Positions 24,211 to 34,500 are shown, counted from the stretch's first letter. The stretch: 57,869 nucleotides of DNA from Treponema sp. (GCA_031265845.1 JAISCC010000085.1:1-57869), one strand, 5' to 3'. Numbers and translations: made by a program. Notes: a model not told the origin generated them from the letters alone.

Positions 24211-25193
24211 TTCGCCCCTCCTTTTGCATCGGACGCGCTTCGCGCTTCGCGCCTTTGCAAACCCATCATAACAATCACGCCGATAGTGGTGATGACCGTA
24301 AGCGCCATGGAAATCGCGGATGCGAGGGGCCAGTTGCGGCTTTTGGTGAGTTGGTCAGCAATTGTGTTGCCGAGCATGTAGGAATTCATGCCGCCCACAA
24401 GGAGAGGCACCGCGTACGCCCCGAATATGGGGATGAAAGTGAACAGCACGGCCGTAAAAATGCCGCTCTTGATGTTTGGAAGCAAAATTTTCATAATGGC
24501 CATAAATTTGGTCGCGCCCAGATCCCGCGCCGCTTCCAGAAGTGAAAAATCAAATTTGTCTATGGTGGAGAAAAGGGGCAATATGGCGTAGGGCAGGTAC
24601 ATGTACACCAGCACGAGGATCACGACCTGCTGGTTGTACAAAAAGTGTATATACTCGCTGATAAGCCCCATTCTCATAAGAAACTCGTTCAGAAAACCGT
24701 TGTTGCCCAGAATATTCATCCACGCGAACACGCGGATGAGGAAATTCGTCCAGAACGGGATGATAATCAGCAGGAGCAACAGGGTTTGATTCCGGCTTTT
24801 CGCCATAAAGTACCCGCAGGGCATGGCGATCAAAATAGTGATGATGGTGGCGATGACGGAGGCGCCGATGGTGCGCGCAGCAATCACAAGAAGCGTTGGG
24901 TTCAGCAACCCCTTGTAAGCGTCAAGGGAGAATTGCCACACGACCCCGCCGTACAGTCCTTTTTTGAGAAAGCTGTACACAACCACGATGGCAAGCGGCG
25001 CAAGGAAAAACACGGTGAACCATGCGCCCATTGGAAGCGAATACACCGGTCCAAAGTTGCGTTTCATCACGGGCGTTCTTTCGCCGCCAGAGGCGCCGCC
25101 TATGGCCCCGCCCGCTTTGCGCTCGCCAGGCGGCTTCCGTTCGCCATAATTTTTCGGCGCGCCTGTCTTGCCGGCGCCGCAACAGGAACTCAT
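24207..25193 (-). CDS. potB: Spermidine/putrescine ABC transporter permease PotB
   Basis: The 328-residue permease shows six helices and the loop EAARDLGATKFMAIMKILLPN. It starts in a 4-base overlap with the potA stop, which supports a ~42-residue Gly/Arg/Lys-rich N-terminal extension (MSSCCGAGKTGAPK...) not found in ordinary PotB; the conserved part begins at MKRNFGPVYSLP. The extension is probably cytoplasmic and positively charged. Confidence 0.9.
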   Translation of the reverse strand: MSSCCGAGKTGAPKNYGERKPPGERKAGGAIGGASGGERTPVMKRNFGPVYSLPMGAWFTVFFLAPLAIVVVYSFLKKGLYGGVVWQFSLDAYKGLLNPTLLVIAARTIGASVIATIITILIAMPCGYFMAKSRNQTLLLLLIIIPFWTNFLIRVFAWMNILGNNGFLNEFLMRMGLISEYIHFLYNQQVVILVLVYMYLPYAILPLFSTIDKFDFSLLEAARDLGATKFMAIMKILLPNIKSGIFTAVLFTFIPIFGAYAVPLLVGGMNSYMLGNTIADQLTKSRNWPLASAISMALTVITTIGVIVMMGLQRREARSASDAKGGAK

Positions 25194-26356
25194 TTCTTCA
25201 CCTCAACGATGTACCCGTCAGCGGCGCTCCATGAAAGGTAGACTGAGTCTTTCCATTCAATGTCCGGTCCTTCGTCAGAGTACTTTGAATGTTGTTTTAT
25301 GACGCGGATGAGGGAGCCGGCGGTGGACGTGGCGGATTCGCTGGGTCTCGCGGCCTTGACATAGAATTTAGTCTGGAAGCCCGAATAGATGGGTTCATCG
25401 ACTACGCCTTGAAAAAGGTTGATGTCTTCCCGCTTTGACGGCGGCTTCTCCGTGGAGATGAGGATTTTTTCAGGGCGCACAGTGAAGCTCACGGTCTGTC
25501 CAACCTTCACCATGTCAACGGTGGTCACTTTCACCATGCCGAGCGCCGGTATGTCAAGCTCAACCATGTACTCGATGTCGCCGTTCTTGTCCGGTTTGTC
25601 GAGTTTCGTCACGGACGTGGCTGCGCCGTCAAAGAGGTTTGTCTCGCCGATGAATCTCGCCACAAAATCGGTTGAAGGGCTTTCATAGATTTCATAAGGC
25701 GTACCAACTTGCAGTACATCGCCCGAATTCATCACCGCGATGCGATCCGAAACCGACAGCGCCTCAGTTTGATCATGGGTGACGTAGATGAAAGTGATGC
25801 CGATCTTGTCGTGTATCTGATCAAGCTCAATGAGCATGTGTTGCCTGAGTTTCGCGTCAAGCGCCGAAAGCGGCTCGTCCAGCAACAGCACCCTCGGCTC
25901 ATTGATGAGCGCCCGCGCAATGGCGACCCGTTGCTTTTGCCCGCCTGAAAGCTGATTCGGCTTTTTCTGGGCGTGCCCTTCAAGCTGCACGAGTTTCAGA
26001 TACTCCTTGACTTTTGGATCGACGCTCTCTTTCGGGGTCTTTTTGAGGCGCAGAGGAAACGCGACGTTCTCATAAACCGTAAGATGGGGGAACAGGGCGT
26101 AATTCTGAAAAACCGTGTTCGACTGCCTGCGGTTCGGAGGATCCGAAAGCACATCCTTGTCGTCAAACATGACCACACCGAAATCAGGGCTTTCAAAGCC
26201 CGCAATTATCCGCAGGAGCGTCGTCTTGCCGCATCCCGAAGGTCCCAGAAGGGAGAAAAATTCCCCCTTGTGAATAGTAAGGTTGATATTGTTTAAAACC
26301 CTGAAATCACCGAAGGATTTGGACACATCCTTGATGATTACATCGCTTCCTTTCAT
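25190..26356 (-). CDS. potA: Spermidine/putrescine ABC transporter ATPase PotA
   Basis: The 388-residue protein has Walker A GPSGCGKTT, the signature LSGGQKQRVAIARAL, Walker B VLLLDEPLSALD and the H-loop TH, followed by the C-terminal TOBE-type regulatory domain (VRPEKILIS). Together with PotB and PotC it makes the import motor for polyamines. The first gene of the operon. Its start codon lies 6 bases after the -10 box of a promoter with TTGACA, so the mRNA is probably leaderless. Confidence 0.95.
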   Translation of the reverse strand: MKGSDVIIKDVSKSFGDFRVLNNINLTIHKGEFFSLLGPSGCGKTTLLRIIAGFESPDFGVVMFDDKDVLSDPPNRRQSNTVFQNYALFPHLTVYENVAFPLRLKKTPKESVDPKVKEYLKLVQLEGHAQKKPNQLSGGQKQRVAIARALINEPRVLLLDEPLSALDAKLRQHMLIELDQIHDKIGITFIYVTHDQTEALSVSDRIAVMNSGDVLQVGTPYEIYESPSTDFVARFIGETNLFDGAATSVTKLDKPDKNGDIEYMVELDIPALGMVKVTTVDMVKVGQTVSFTVRPEKILISTEKPPSKREDINLFQGVVDEPIYSGFQTKFYVKAARPSESATSTAGSLIRVIKQHSKYSDEGPDIEWKDSVYLSWSAADGYIVEVKK

Positions 26357-26362
26357 AGCAAA

Positions 26363-26391
26363 ACAATGCGATTTTTACGCTTTGTTGTCAA
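26363..26391 (-). promoter_or_regulatory. potABC promoter placed for a leaderless mRNA
   Basis: Reading on the reverse strand: TTGACA (26391-26386), 17 bases, CATTGT (26368-26363), 6 bases, ATG of potA. No Shine-Dalgarno. Confidence 0.6.
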
Positions 26392-26520
26392 GTGGTTTTT
26401 GAGAAAAAATCAGCTCGTGAGAAGAAATTTGAAAGCGCCGTCTTAAGAAACGCGCTGTCACCGACTTGATACGCGGTTGTCAATCTGCGCGGGCGTGGCG
26501 CTGCGCCTGTCCTGCCCCGC

Positions 26521-27276
26521 TCACTCCCACGCCACCTCGTACGCGAGTGGTTTTTCCAGGGTCAAAAGGTCGAGAACCGGGACGGTGAATTCCGCGCATT
26601 TGCCGGAAAACGTCCCGCCCTGGGCGGAATGGACGGCGCCGGGCAAGTCAAGGGCAATGCTGACGGTCGCGTTTTCAAGCTCAGACGCAAGCGCATCGCC
26701 GAGTCCCCTGTTGTTTCTGATCGTGTTGTACGTCGCCTTGAGCTGTCGTATATATTCGGCTTTGGTCGTGATGTACTGCCAGTCCGTTGTCAGACCGGGC
26801 GCCATGAGGCAGGAAAGGTAATCTTCCGCGTCAGGCGACAGGAGGTTCACGAACTGCGGAGCGGTCGCGCGATTCAGCGCAATGGAAAGCCGCCCGCCGC
26901 GGGCTGTTTGTTCGTACGTGATGAGCCGCTGGGTTTGAACGCCGGGCGGCGCAAGAAAATCGTTTGCCTGCGAGACGCTTACGCTTCCGTCTATGCTTGA
27001 CGGCGTTATATTGCGCATGGACACGGCTTTGACGCCTTTGGCATTCCGTATGGACTGCGCGATGGTCTTCGCGTCAAGAATGGACGCCGCGTTTCCAGAC
27101 ACTGCGCGTACGAGCGCCGCAACCGAAGGCAACAAGGCGCTCTGAATCGTTATATCGACAGATCCGTCCTCCCGCAAGACGCCGCTTATCCGCCCGGAAC
27201 AGGACGCAAAGACAAACGCTTGCGCCGCAAGCGCGATGAACGCCAGTTTATATTTCATTATAGCAGTCTTTTTCAT
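26521..27276 (-). CDS. Lipoprotein of unknown function
   Basis: From the ATG at 27276 (MKKTAIMKYKLAFIALAA) the signal ends in FASC, a lipobox. The mature part begins SGRISGVLREDGSVDITIQS and has a repeated alternation of short strands and helices without a motif I know; a possible relation is with the LppM/DUF3153-type lipoproteins that open with a G-x-L-x-x-D-G-S pattern. The start could also be further upstream or at the internal ATG 27258. It is divergent from the 27361 gene. About 251 residues. Confidence 0.65.
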   Translation of the reverse strand: MKKTAIMKYKLAFIALAAQAFVFASCSGRISGVLREDGSVDITIQSALLPSVAALVRAVSGNAASILDAKTIAQSIRNAKGVKAVSMRNITPSSIDGSVSVSQANDFLAPPGVQTQRLITYEQTARGGRLSIALNRATAPQFVNLLSPDAEDYLSCLMAPGLTTDWQYITTKAEYIRQLKATYNTIRNNRGLGDALASELENATVSIALDLPGAVHSAQGGTFSGKCAEFTVPVLDLLTLEKPLAYEVAWE

Positions 27277-27325
27277 ACGCATTCTACAAGAATAACAAGT
27301 CTTTAAACGCATAGTTACGGGCGTA

Positions 27326-27354
27326 TTGAAAATATGACCGCAATCGGCTACTAT
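27326..27354 (+). promoter_or_regulatory. Promoter placed for a leaderless mRNA
   Basis: TTGAAA, 17 bases, TACTAT, 6 bases, ATG 27361. It overlaps the 5' region of the divergent lipoprotein gene. Confidence 0.6.
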
Positions 27355-27360
27355 CATGGC

Positions 27361-28194
27361 ATGACATTGAAAGAAAGAAACGCATTCTTCAAAATTGGCG
27401 TGTGCGTCGCGGTGTTGGCGCTCGCGGCGGTCGCCTCTTCATCGAGGGGCATTTTCCGCGCCAATCCGCCGGCATATCAGGCTGCGGTTGAAGACGCTGT
27501 TCAAAGAGCGTACGGCCCCATCCCACATGTTCTGCATCCTTCGGCATATGGAGCCTTCGCTTCCATAATCATATCGGCGCTGTACGCCCTTGCGGCTCTT
27601 ATATATATTTACCGTTCTTTTGAAAAAACCCAATCTCCCGAAATACTGTACTTTGGCTTTTTTGTCTCGTCTCTCGCTTTTGAAGTCTGCCGCGTGATGA
27701 TTCCCTTTGCCAATGTCAACGAGCTTGCGGGCGTATACGTGGTTATCGCCGGCAAGACTCTGTTATTCGGACGGTATTTTGGCGTTTTCTCGTTGCTTGC
27801 GGCAGGCGTCTATGCGTCGGGCTTCAACGCCCAGATACAAAAATACACTATTATCATACTTATATCGGTGAGCGTCATATTCGCCGTTGAAGCGCCCATT
27901 GATGGTTTTTCGTGGGACGCCGCGCTTAATGTGACAAACGGCTATTCAAAGCTCTTCAAAACCGTTGAAATGAGCGTCGCGGCGATTACGCTCACGAGTT
28001 TTCTCATTTCCGCGTTGACCAGGGGAAGCGACGCGTATCTCTTCGTCAGCGCCGGCGTTTTGTTGGCGCTCGCGGGGCGGGGTTTCCTGCTTAACGCGGA
28101 CACGTGGGTCGCGCCCATACTTGGGGCGCTGTTTCTTGGAACAGGCACATGGCTTGTATGTACCAGACTGCACAGCGTGTATCTTTGGTTGTGA
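27361..28194 (+). CDS. Integral membrane protein, unknown
   Basis: The 277-residue protein has about seven or eight hydrophobic helices and a soluble loop near residues 30-55. I do not recognise the family; the arrangement (FGFFVSSLAFEVCRVMIPF, then a helix-rich half) recalls membrane sensor domains of the 7TM type found in spirochaetes, without any attached output domain. The first gene of a likely operon with corA (8 bases apart) and the Sua5-type gene. Confidence 0.55.
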   Translation: MTLKERNAFFKIGVCVAVLALAAVASSSRGIFRANPPAYQAAVEDAVQRAYGPIPHVLHPSAYGAFASIIISALYALAALIYIYRSFEKTQSPEILYFGFFVSSLAFEVCRVMIPFANVNELAGVYVVIAGKTLLFGRYFGVFSLLAAGVYASGFNAQIQKYTIIILISVSVIFAVEAPIDGFSWDAALNVTNGYSKLFKTVEMSVAAITLTSFLISALTRGSDAYLFVSAGVLLALAGRGFLLNADTWVAPILGALFLGTGTWLVCTRLHSVYLWL

Positions 28195-28202
28195 GGGCGG
28201 AC

Positions 28203-29225
28203 ATGCGTTTTTCTAGCATTGAGTACAATCATGGCGGCGCGTGGCAAAAAAGCGCCGAAACCATCGAAGAGTTGTTGACGCGCCGCGCCGCGCCTTGCGG
28301 TTCCCAAGGCGAGTCTTCTTGCGAGTCGCAAAGCGATTTTTCGGGCGTCACGTGGATCAATGTCGATGGACTTGAAGACGCCGCGTCCATCAACAAACTG
28401 GCGGAAATCTACCATATTCATCCGCTTACGGTGGAAGATATTCGGGATGTGGGGCAAAGGCCAAAAGTTGAAGATTTCGAGCGTTATCTCTTTATCACCT
28501 TTAAGGCGGTGAACCGCTCATGCAGCGAGGAAAACAGATTTGAGCAGATAAGCGTAGTGCTTACCGAAGATACGGTGATCACCTTTCAGGAGTTGCCGGG
28601 CGATTCGTTTGATCCGATACGGCGCCGCATTCTGGGCAACGCCGGAAAAATCCGCAAGTCAGGCGCGGATTACCTTGCCTACGCGATAATGGACTCCATT
28701 ATTGACGAATATTACCTGATTTTAGACGATTTAACCGGCGCCATTGATGAGTTTGAGGAACGGGCGCTTGATGAAACCGATGAATCGCTCATGCCCGATT
28801 TTCAAAAGATGAAACAAACCTTTATCCGCGTAAAACGGGTGGTGTCGCCCTTGCGTGAAAGCCTTGCCGCGCTTATGCATCTGGAATCGCCGCTCATAAA
28901 CGCAGAACTGAAGCCGTTCCTCAAAGACCTGCACGATAATGTGATGCAAGCCGCCGAAACCGTGGAGAACTGCCGCGAACTCCTTGCGGGCGTCATGGAA
29001 ATCAACCTCGCCACCATGTCAACCCGCATGAACAAGGTGATGAAGATGCTCACCATTATTTCCACCATTTTCATTCCGTTGACGTTTATCGCCGGCGTAT
29101 ACGGCATGAATTTCAGGTTTATGCCCGAACTCGACTGGCGTTACGGATATTTCGTCGTGTGGGGGGTGATGGGCGCCATCGCCATAGGAATGCTGATCTT
29201 TTTCAAGCGGAGGCAGTGGCTGTAA
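28203..29225 (+). CDS. corA: CorA-type magnesium/divalent-cation channel
   Basis: The 340-residue protein shows the CorA plan: an acidic N-terminal cytoplasmic domain (IHPLTVEDIRDVGQRPKVE), a long stalk helix, and two C-terminal helices with the selectivity motif YGMNF (about residues 299-303) between them. CorA pentamers let Mg2+ (or Co2+/Ni2+) enter. ATG 28203 was chosen because GAGGGCGG precedes it; longer frames run into the previous gene. The end KRRQWL is the usual positively charged tail. Confidence 0.93.
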   Translation: MRFSSIEYNHGGAWQKSAETIEELLTRRAAPCGSQGESSCESQSDFSGVTWINVDGLEDAASINKLAEIYHIHPLTVEDIRDVGQRPKVEDFERYLFITFKAVNRSCSEENRFEQISVVLTEDTVITFQELPGDSFDPIRRRILGNAGKIRKSGADYLAYAIMDSIIDEYYLILDDLTGAIDEFEERALDETDESLMPDFQKMKQTFIRVKRVVSPLRESLAALMHLESPLINAELKPFLKDLHDNVMQAAETVENCRELLAGVMEINLATMSTRMNKVMKMLTIISTIFIPLTFIAGVYGMNFRFMPELDWRYGYFVVWGVMGAIAIGMLIFFKRRQWL

Positions 29226-29227
29226 AA

Positions 29228-30274
29228 ATGCGAACGCTTACAAGCGGCGATGAAGACATTCGCATCGCCGCCGAAGCGATCAAGGCGGGGCGGCTAGTGG
29301 CTTTTCCCACAGAGACCGTGTATGGACTGGGCGGCGACGCCTTCAACGTTTCCGCTCTGGCGCGAATCTTTGAGGCGAAGCGAAGACCCCGCTTTGATCC
29401 GCTCATCGTACACATCGCCGATTTGTCCGCGCTGGACATGGCGGCTGATGTCGGAAGCCTCCCTCCCTCCCTGCGGGCAAAAGTCGGCGCACTGTGCCGG
29501 AATCTGTGGCCCGGACCCCTTACACTGGTCTTGCCGAAACAACCGTCCGTTCCGGATCTGGCGACAAGCGGTTTGCCGGCGGTTGCCGTGCGTTTTCCGT
29601 CCCACCCCGCGGCCCAAAAACTTATCCGCTATGCGACCGGCGCCATCGCGGCTCCAAGCGCAAATCCATTCGGCTATTTAAGCCCGACAAAAGCCAGCCA
29701 CGTACAAGAACAGTTGGGCGAACGGGTTGATTTCATCATTGACGGCGGACGCGCGGGCATAGGCGTTGAGTCAACGGTGCTTGACCTTACGGAAGAGCCG
29801 CCGCGCATTTTACGACCGGGCGGCGCGCCCTGCGAGGCGATTGAGGCGATTATCGGTCATGTGGAAACGGGGTCTCCGCCGGCGCCGCAGACGGCTCCTC
29901 ATTCGCCGGGGCAACTTGCGAGCCACTATGCGCCGAAAGCGCGTCTCTTTCTGCACGACGCCAACGTTATGGCGAGCCTCCCCTTTTGCCCCGGGGAAGC
30001 GTACCTTTTTTTTGACGAAAAAACATGCGGCGCGTGGCGGGCGCGGAATGCGCGGAACGCGCCGCATGTAGGCGGCGATGAGCGCATATTCACGCTCACG
30101 CATGGCGCGGATGAGGGAACAGCGGACAAAACCCTCGAAGCCGCAGCGAATCTGTTTGACATCCTGCACATCATCGACAACATTAGCCCGTCCGCCATAC
30201 ACGCGCAAAAATCGCCGGACAGCGGGCTTGGCGCCGCGATCAACGACAGGCTGACGAGGGCGGCGCGGAATTGA
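29228..30274 (+). CDS. Sua5-type L-threonylcarbamoyladenylate synthase
   Basis: This enzyme makes threonylcarbamoyl-AMP for the t6A modification of ANN-decoding tRNAs. Residues 1-210 form the YrdC domain: GRLVAFPTETVYGLGGD, KRRPRFDPLIVHI, SANPFGYLSPT. The C-terminal part after the linker (SPGQLASHYAPKARLFL) is the Sua5 domain, with the SPGxxxxHYAPxxP-like motif. 348 residues. The start is not certain: GTG 29216 has GGAGG only 2 bases upstream, ATG 29228 has it 14 bases away. Confidence 0.9.
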   Translation: MRTLTSGDEDIRIAAEAIKAGRLVAFPTETVYGLGGDAFNVSALARIFEAKRRPRFDPLIVHIADLSALDMAADVGSLPPSLRAKVGALCRNLWPGPLTLVLPKQPSVPDLATSGLPAVAVRFPSHPAAQKLIRYATGAIAAPSANPFGYLSPTKASHVQEQLGERVDFIIDGGRAGIGVESTVLDLTEEPPRILRPGGAPCEAIEAIIGHVETGSPPAPQTAPHSPGQLASHYAPKARLFLHDANVMASLPFCPGEAYLFFDEKTCGAWRARNARNAPHVGGDERIFTLTHGADEGTADKTLEAAANLFDILHIIDNISPSAIHAQKSPDSGLGAAINDRLTRAARN

Positions 30275-30316
30275 CAGGGGGCGCTTCGGTTACATGCCGC
30301 GTCTTGTGCGCTTGAC

Positions 30317-31591
30317 GTGAGCGAAGATCAAGAACACGAACAGGAACACGAACACGAATTGTGGCGCGGGCGGATTTTTTATTCGCTTTGAGTTTAACAT
30401 CCGACCCTTTGGCTACACGTGACCCACGGATTCATGTGGTGGTGGGCGGTTCATTTTTTGTTTTGTAATGCGATAATATCTTCAATTTTTAATCCGGTGA
30501 GGTCTTGTATAAAATCAACAGACAAGCCTTTTGCCAAAGCGCTCCCTGCAATCTCAAAACGCTCTTTTTCAGCGCCTTTTTCAACGCCTCTCTCAAAAGC
30601 CGTGTTCACACCGGTTGTCCAGTCCGACAGCGCCTTCCGGCGGAGTTCGTAATTTTGTCTGAACTCCTCGTTTGCGGTCACCGCTTCCAGCCGCATCTGC
30701 GCTTTCGCTATCGCCGGGTCTATTTTAACTATTTCCGCCAGCGTGTCGGGGGTTGCATATTCGTCTAAAAACATAAGCCACCTCTCAAGCGTATTGTCAA
30801 TCTGTTTGTTTGTTTTCTTTCTAAACTTCACCATATTCACAAAATGGATCTCCATAACATCTGTCAGCACATAGTCGCGGCGGCTGTCTTCCCGCAACCG
30901 AAACGCCGTGTGAAACTTTTCAAGTTTTATATGGTCAAAATTGACTATGTTGATTGTGATGACGCGGGGCAATCCGCTATAGTCCTCCCCTTCTTTTATG
31001 CCGGCGGCATATTCGCGCGCCCAATAATAAAGCGTCCGCTCCGTCATGTTGTGAAGGTCTTTCAGTTGGACTTCTATCTCCGCCTTGATGTTTTTTTGAG
31101 TCTCGGTCTCTCCAATCGCGCGGAAAGCAAAAGCGACCGATTTATCGCCCAAGTTTTCCGCTGAAACGCTCCTGTTCTCGAGAATTTTCACAAGGCGCAA
31201 AGGCTTTTCGCTTGAATCCGACAGCACGGCGTTCAAAAAGGCGAGGCATTGCTCCTCATCGCCTTCTTCACCCATAACCTTGAGGAAAAGGTAGTCGTTT
31301 AACGGATTGAAACGTTCCATAACAAGAGGCTAGCCTGTCTTTAGAGCTTTGTCAAGGGTATTCGAATCACGAACTACCCGAAGGAACACGAACAACGCGA
31401 ACAAACATAAGAATGCAAGTGAACATAAAATTTGTCAAAGAAAAAGTTCGTGTCTGTTCGTGTGAACCCAGACAAATCTGCAAGGATCAATCCCGAAAAT
31501 CAAACTACGCTATGCTGTTCGCGCTGTTCGTGTTATGGAATTTTTCCCTTAAATATGGTATTGTACATAGTTAGTGTGAGCGAAGATCAAG
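30317..31591. repeat. 16-bp direct repeats bounding a 1.26-kb segment with an Rpn gene
   Basis: GTGAGCGAAGATCAAG occurs at 30317-30332 and at 31576-31591, 1259 bases apart. The right copy is in frame with tamB and could be its original start (GTG). The enclosed segment holds the Rpn-type nuclease gene and several CACGAAC/GTTCGTG motifs. The arrangement suggests an insertion with duplication of the target. Confidence 0.6.
30451..31320 (-). CDS. Rpn/YhgA-family nuclease (PD-(D/E)XK 'transposase') with altered active site
   Basis: The 289-residue protein begins FNPLNDYLFLKVMGEEGDE, the hallmark of the family, and has the IEVQ motif (AEIEVQLKDLHNMTERTLYYW) at about residues 80-100. In relatives a conserved Asp stands in the strand before (pattern KSVILDVRA); here it reads KSVAFAFRA, so the catalytic Asp seems lost. 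The C-terminus (GVEKGAEKERFEIAGSALAKG, DIIALQ) is the usual variable helical tail. Family members promote recombination or act in phage defence. It lies inside the 16-bp-repeat segment. Confidence 0.85.
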   Translation of the reverse strand: MERFNPLNDYLFLKVMGEEGDEEQCLAFLNAVLSDSSEKPLRLVKILENRSVSAENLGDKSVAFAFRAIGETETQKNIKAEIEVQLKDLHNMTERTLYYWAREYAAGIKEGEDYSGLPRVITINIVNFDHIKLEKFHTAFRLREDSRRDYVLTDVMEIHFVNMVKFRKKTNKQIDNTLERWLMFLDEYATPDTLAEIVKIDPAIAKAQMRLEAVTANEEFRQNYELRRKALSDWTTGVNTAFERGVEKGAEKERFEIAGSALAKGLSVDFIQDLTGLKIEDIIALQNKK

Positions 31592-34500
31592 CGTCCGCGA
31601 AAAACAGTCATATTATAACCTATCTCAATATTTTTTTCTTTGTCGCTCTGGCGGCGGGAGCCGTGGCGCTGTTCAAACCTGTGGAAACGCGCCTGCATAC
31701 GATGCTCGCCGGGTTCAGGAACGACGCCATCGGCGTGGCGGAACAAGCGCTTAATAGAAAAATATCCTACGGCTCCATGAAAACAACGCTTTTCAACCTG
31801 CTTGACATACGAAATGTAACAATAGACGCGCCGGAAGGCGCATCGCTTCCACTGCTTTCAATCTCCCGCATACGGGTTTCATGGTCGCTCATGGACATTC
31901 TCACCCTGCTGATGCAAAACAAGGTGGATTCCATCGGCAAATCCGTTCATGTCGTACGAATTGACAAGCCGGTGATCAACATTGATCTTGAAAAAGACGC
32001 GGATATCCTCAAACTGCTTGCAGGGCGAGAGGGTGAGCGACTCGCTGGCGAGCCGCTCGCACGCGAGTCGCTCGCGCTGAAAGACGTACTCAACGAAAAC
32101 GTCGCGCTTCTAATCAACAACGGGACAGTTCACGCGGCGTTGAACGCCAGATCGCCAAGAGGCGGAGAAGCGTCCGGCTCAGAGCTTGGGGCTTTCACCC
32201 TTGACGCATCCGGTCTGCGTATTGACGCGAGGATAAAAAACAACCGCCTCTTCTTTGATGGAAGCTGCAAAGCGGCGGCCGCATCATCGAAACTGGACGA
32301 GGCGCTCAACCGCCCCCTGCCTGTTTCCCTAGCGCTGGATATTAAGGGGTCGAGCAGCCTTGACTTTATGGATATTGACGCGGGCTTTACCCTCGCTTCT
32401 TTTTCAAGCCCTCTTTTTGACATCGCGCCGTTGCGCTTCAGCTTGAGGCGCGATCACGCGGCGCTGAACCTTGCGAGCGCAAACGAGCGGTTTCCTTTTG
32501 ATGTATCGCTTGAAGGCGATCTTGCCGCAGGCGCCGTCTCGGTGACCGTGATCGCCGAAGGTTTTTCGCCGCAAAACCTCGTGTTTCTCAACGGAGAGCT
32601 TCAGCAATATCAGAAATGGCTTGGTATGACGCTGTCGGGATCGGTTTCTCTCATGGCGGAAAGCGGCGGAGCGATTCAGTATGAGGGGCGTCTTTCCGGC
32701 GTCTTTCCGGACGATTTGCCTGTAGGACGCGCTTCTTTTGCCATTGACGGAAGCGGGGACAACAATTCGATATGGCTGAACAACCTGTCGGTGCAAATGG
32801 AGCGGGGATCAATCGGCTTCGGCGGACGGATCGGTTTTGCACCATTAGCCCCAAACGGAACGCTCGTAGTGTCCGGCTTCACCCTTTCCAAAACGGCGGA
32901 CGTAAACACACGGCTGAACGTCACGACGCGGGGCGGAACGGCGCGGCTTTCGGGCGCTTTCATAGAGATGGGGAGCGTTTCGCTTGTATCGCCGGACGCG
33001 TCGATTTATATGGAGGACAAGGGCTTGCGTTGGTCGTTCTCTGCGGATGAAGTGACAAACAGGAACAGACCCGAACCCGTTTTGGAAGAGGATGAACAGG
33101 TGGATTCTCTTGCCGAGCATGACGGGATGGATGCTGATGAAGAAGACGCGATTCCCCGGAAGCGCATCCTTGTGGAAGGCGTCTACGATTACAATCCGCA
33201 AAACCTGGACGCGAGGATCGCGATTAACGGCGCGACCGCAGCCGATGTCGCGGAAATGATCAAGCCGTTCATCGCGTTGCCAGATGCGCCCGATCTGGCG
33301 GCAAGCGTTGTACATGAACTATACATTACAACCGAGCTTTTCATTACAACTGATTTTACTCGTTTTTTGTACAACGCGCCCGAAATAAACCTGCGGCGCC
33401 GAAATGTCGAGGCGCATATCTCGCTTGCGGGCACGGAACGGCGCGTTGAGATGAGCCAGTTCCGTGTGGACTGGGGCGCCGGATCGCTGGACGGATTGCT
33501 TTACGCTGATTTTATGAACGTGAACGCCATTTCATTTGGAGCCACAGCTTCTTATAAAAACACCAACTACAGCGTTGAAGGCGTGTTCCGCAACGGAAAT
33601 GAAGCGCTTATTCAGGGGTCTTACGGACTTATCGCGTCCGTCGCTTTGAGGGGGCGTACGCTAGCCGGTTCTATCAAGGCGGATGACATTCCGGTTCCCA
33701 TAGGAGAGGCGGTTTCTTATGTCAGCGTCAACTCCTCATTCCAGTTTGATTCGCCAGACTCCTGGGAGGTGAACCTCCTGTCTTTGAATCTGTTGAATAT
33801 CGCCACGCCCGCTTCGCCATCTTCAACAATACGCGTGTCCGGAACCGTGGATCAGGATCACGCGGACCTGCCCGCGCTTTTTTTTGACGACGGCTCGGCG
33901 CTGACGGGAAACGCTTCGTTGCTGTGGGACAGGGCGTTCTCCGATATTTCCGGTGTCATCGCCTTCCAGAGCGAAACCGGCGGCGAACAGTATTACGTGG
34001 AGCTTTCATGCGAGAATGTGTTGGGAAACGGCGAGGAAAAGCCCAGATACACGGCGTGGCTTGCCGGAAGCGGGATGCGGCTCGCCCATTTTCTTGAACA
34101 GGACTACAAAGCGGTGGTTTCGGGAAGCGCGTATATGGATTGGGAGTCCATTGACGCATTCTCGGCTCAAGTTACGATTGATTCGCTCGACGCGGTGGTG
34201 TCCGACTCTGCGGTACACCTCAACGGGACTGTTGCGGCGGACAATGAAAGAGTCGCTCTGAGCGGCATACAGGCGCGGTATGGCGGGTTGCGGGGCGACA
34301 TTCCCTCGCTTGCCGCAGATTTAGACAGCGTCCGGTTGCCGCGTATGCTGATTGAGGGGAGCTTTGCTGAAATGGCCATTGACTTGGACTGCGGCATAGA
34401 AATGGAGTATGGGCGGATCGCTTCATGGTTTGACATTGCGCGTGTTATGGATGCGTTCAGCGGAAAATTCTTTGTCAATAACGCCCGTTTGGATGTGTTG

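Noticed and set aside
31432..31554. N-terminal extension of tamB
   Set aside because: It is made of GTTCGTG repeat sequence and lacks a start signal.
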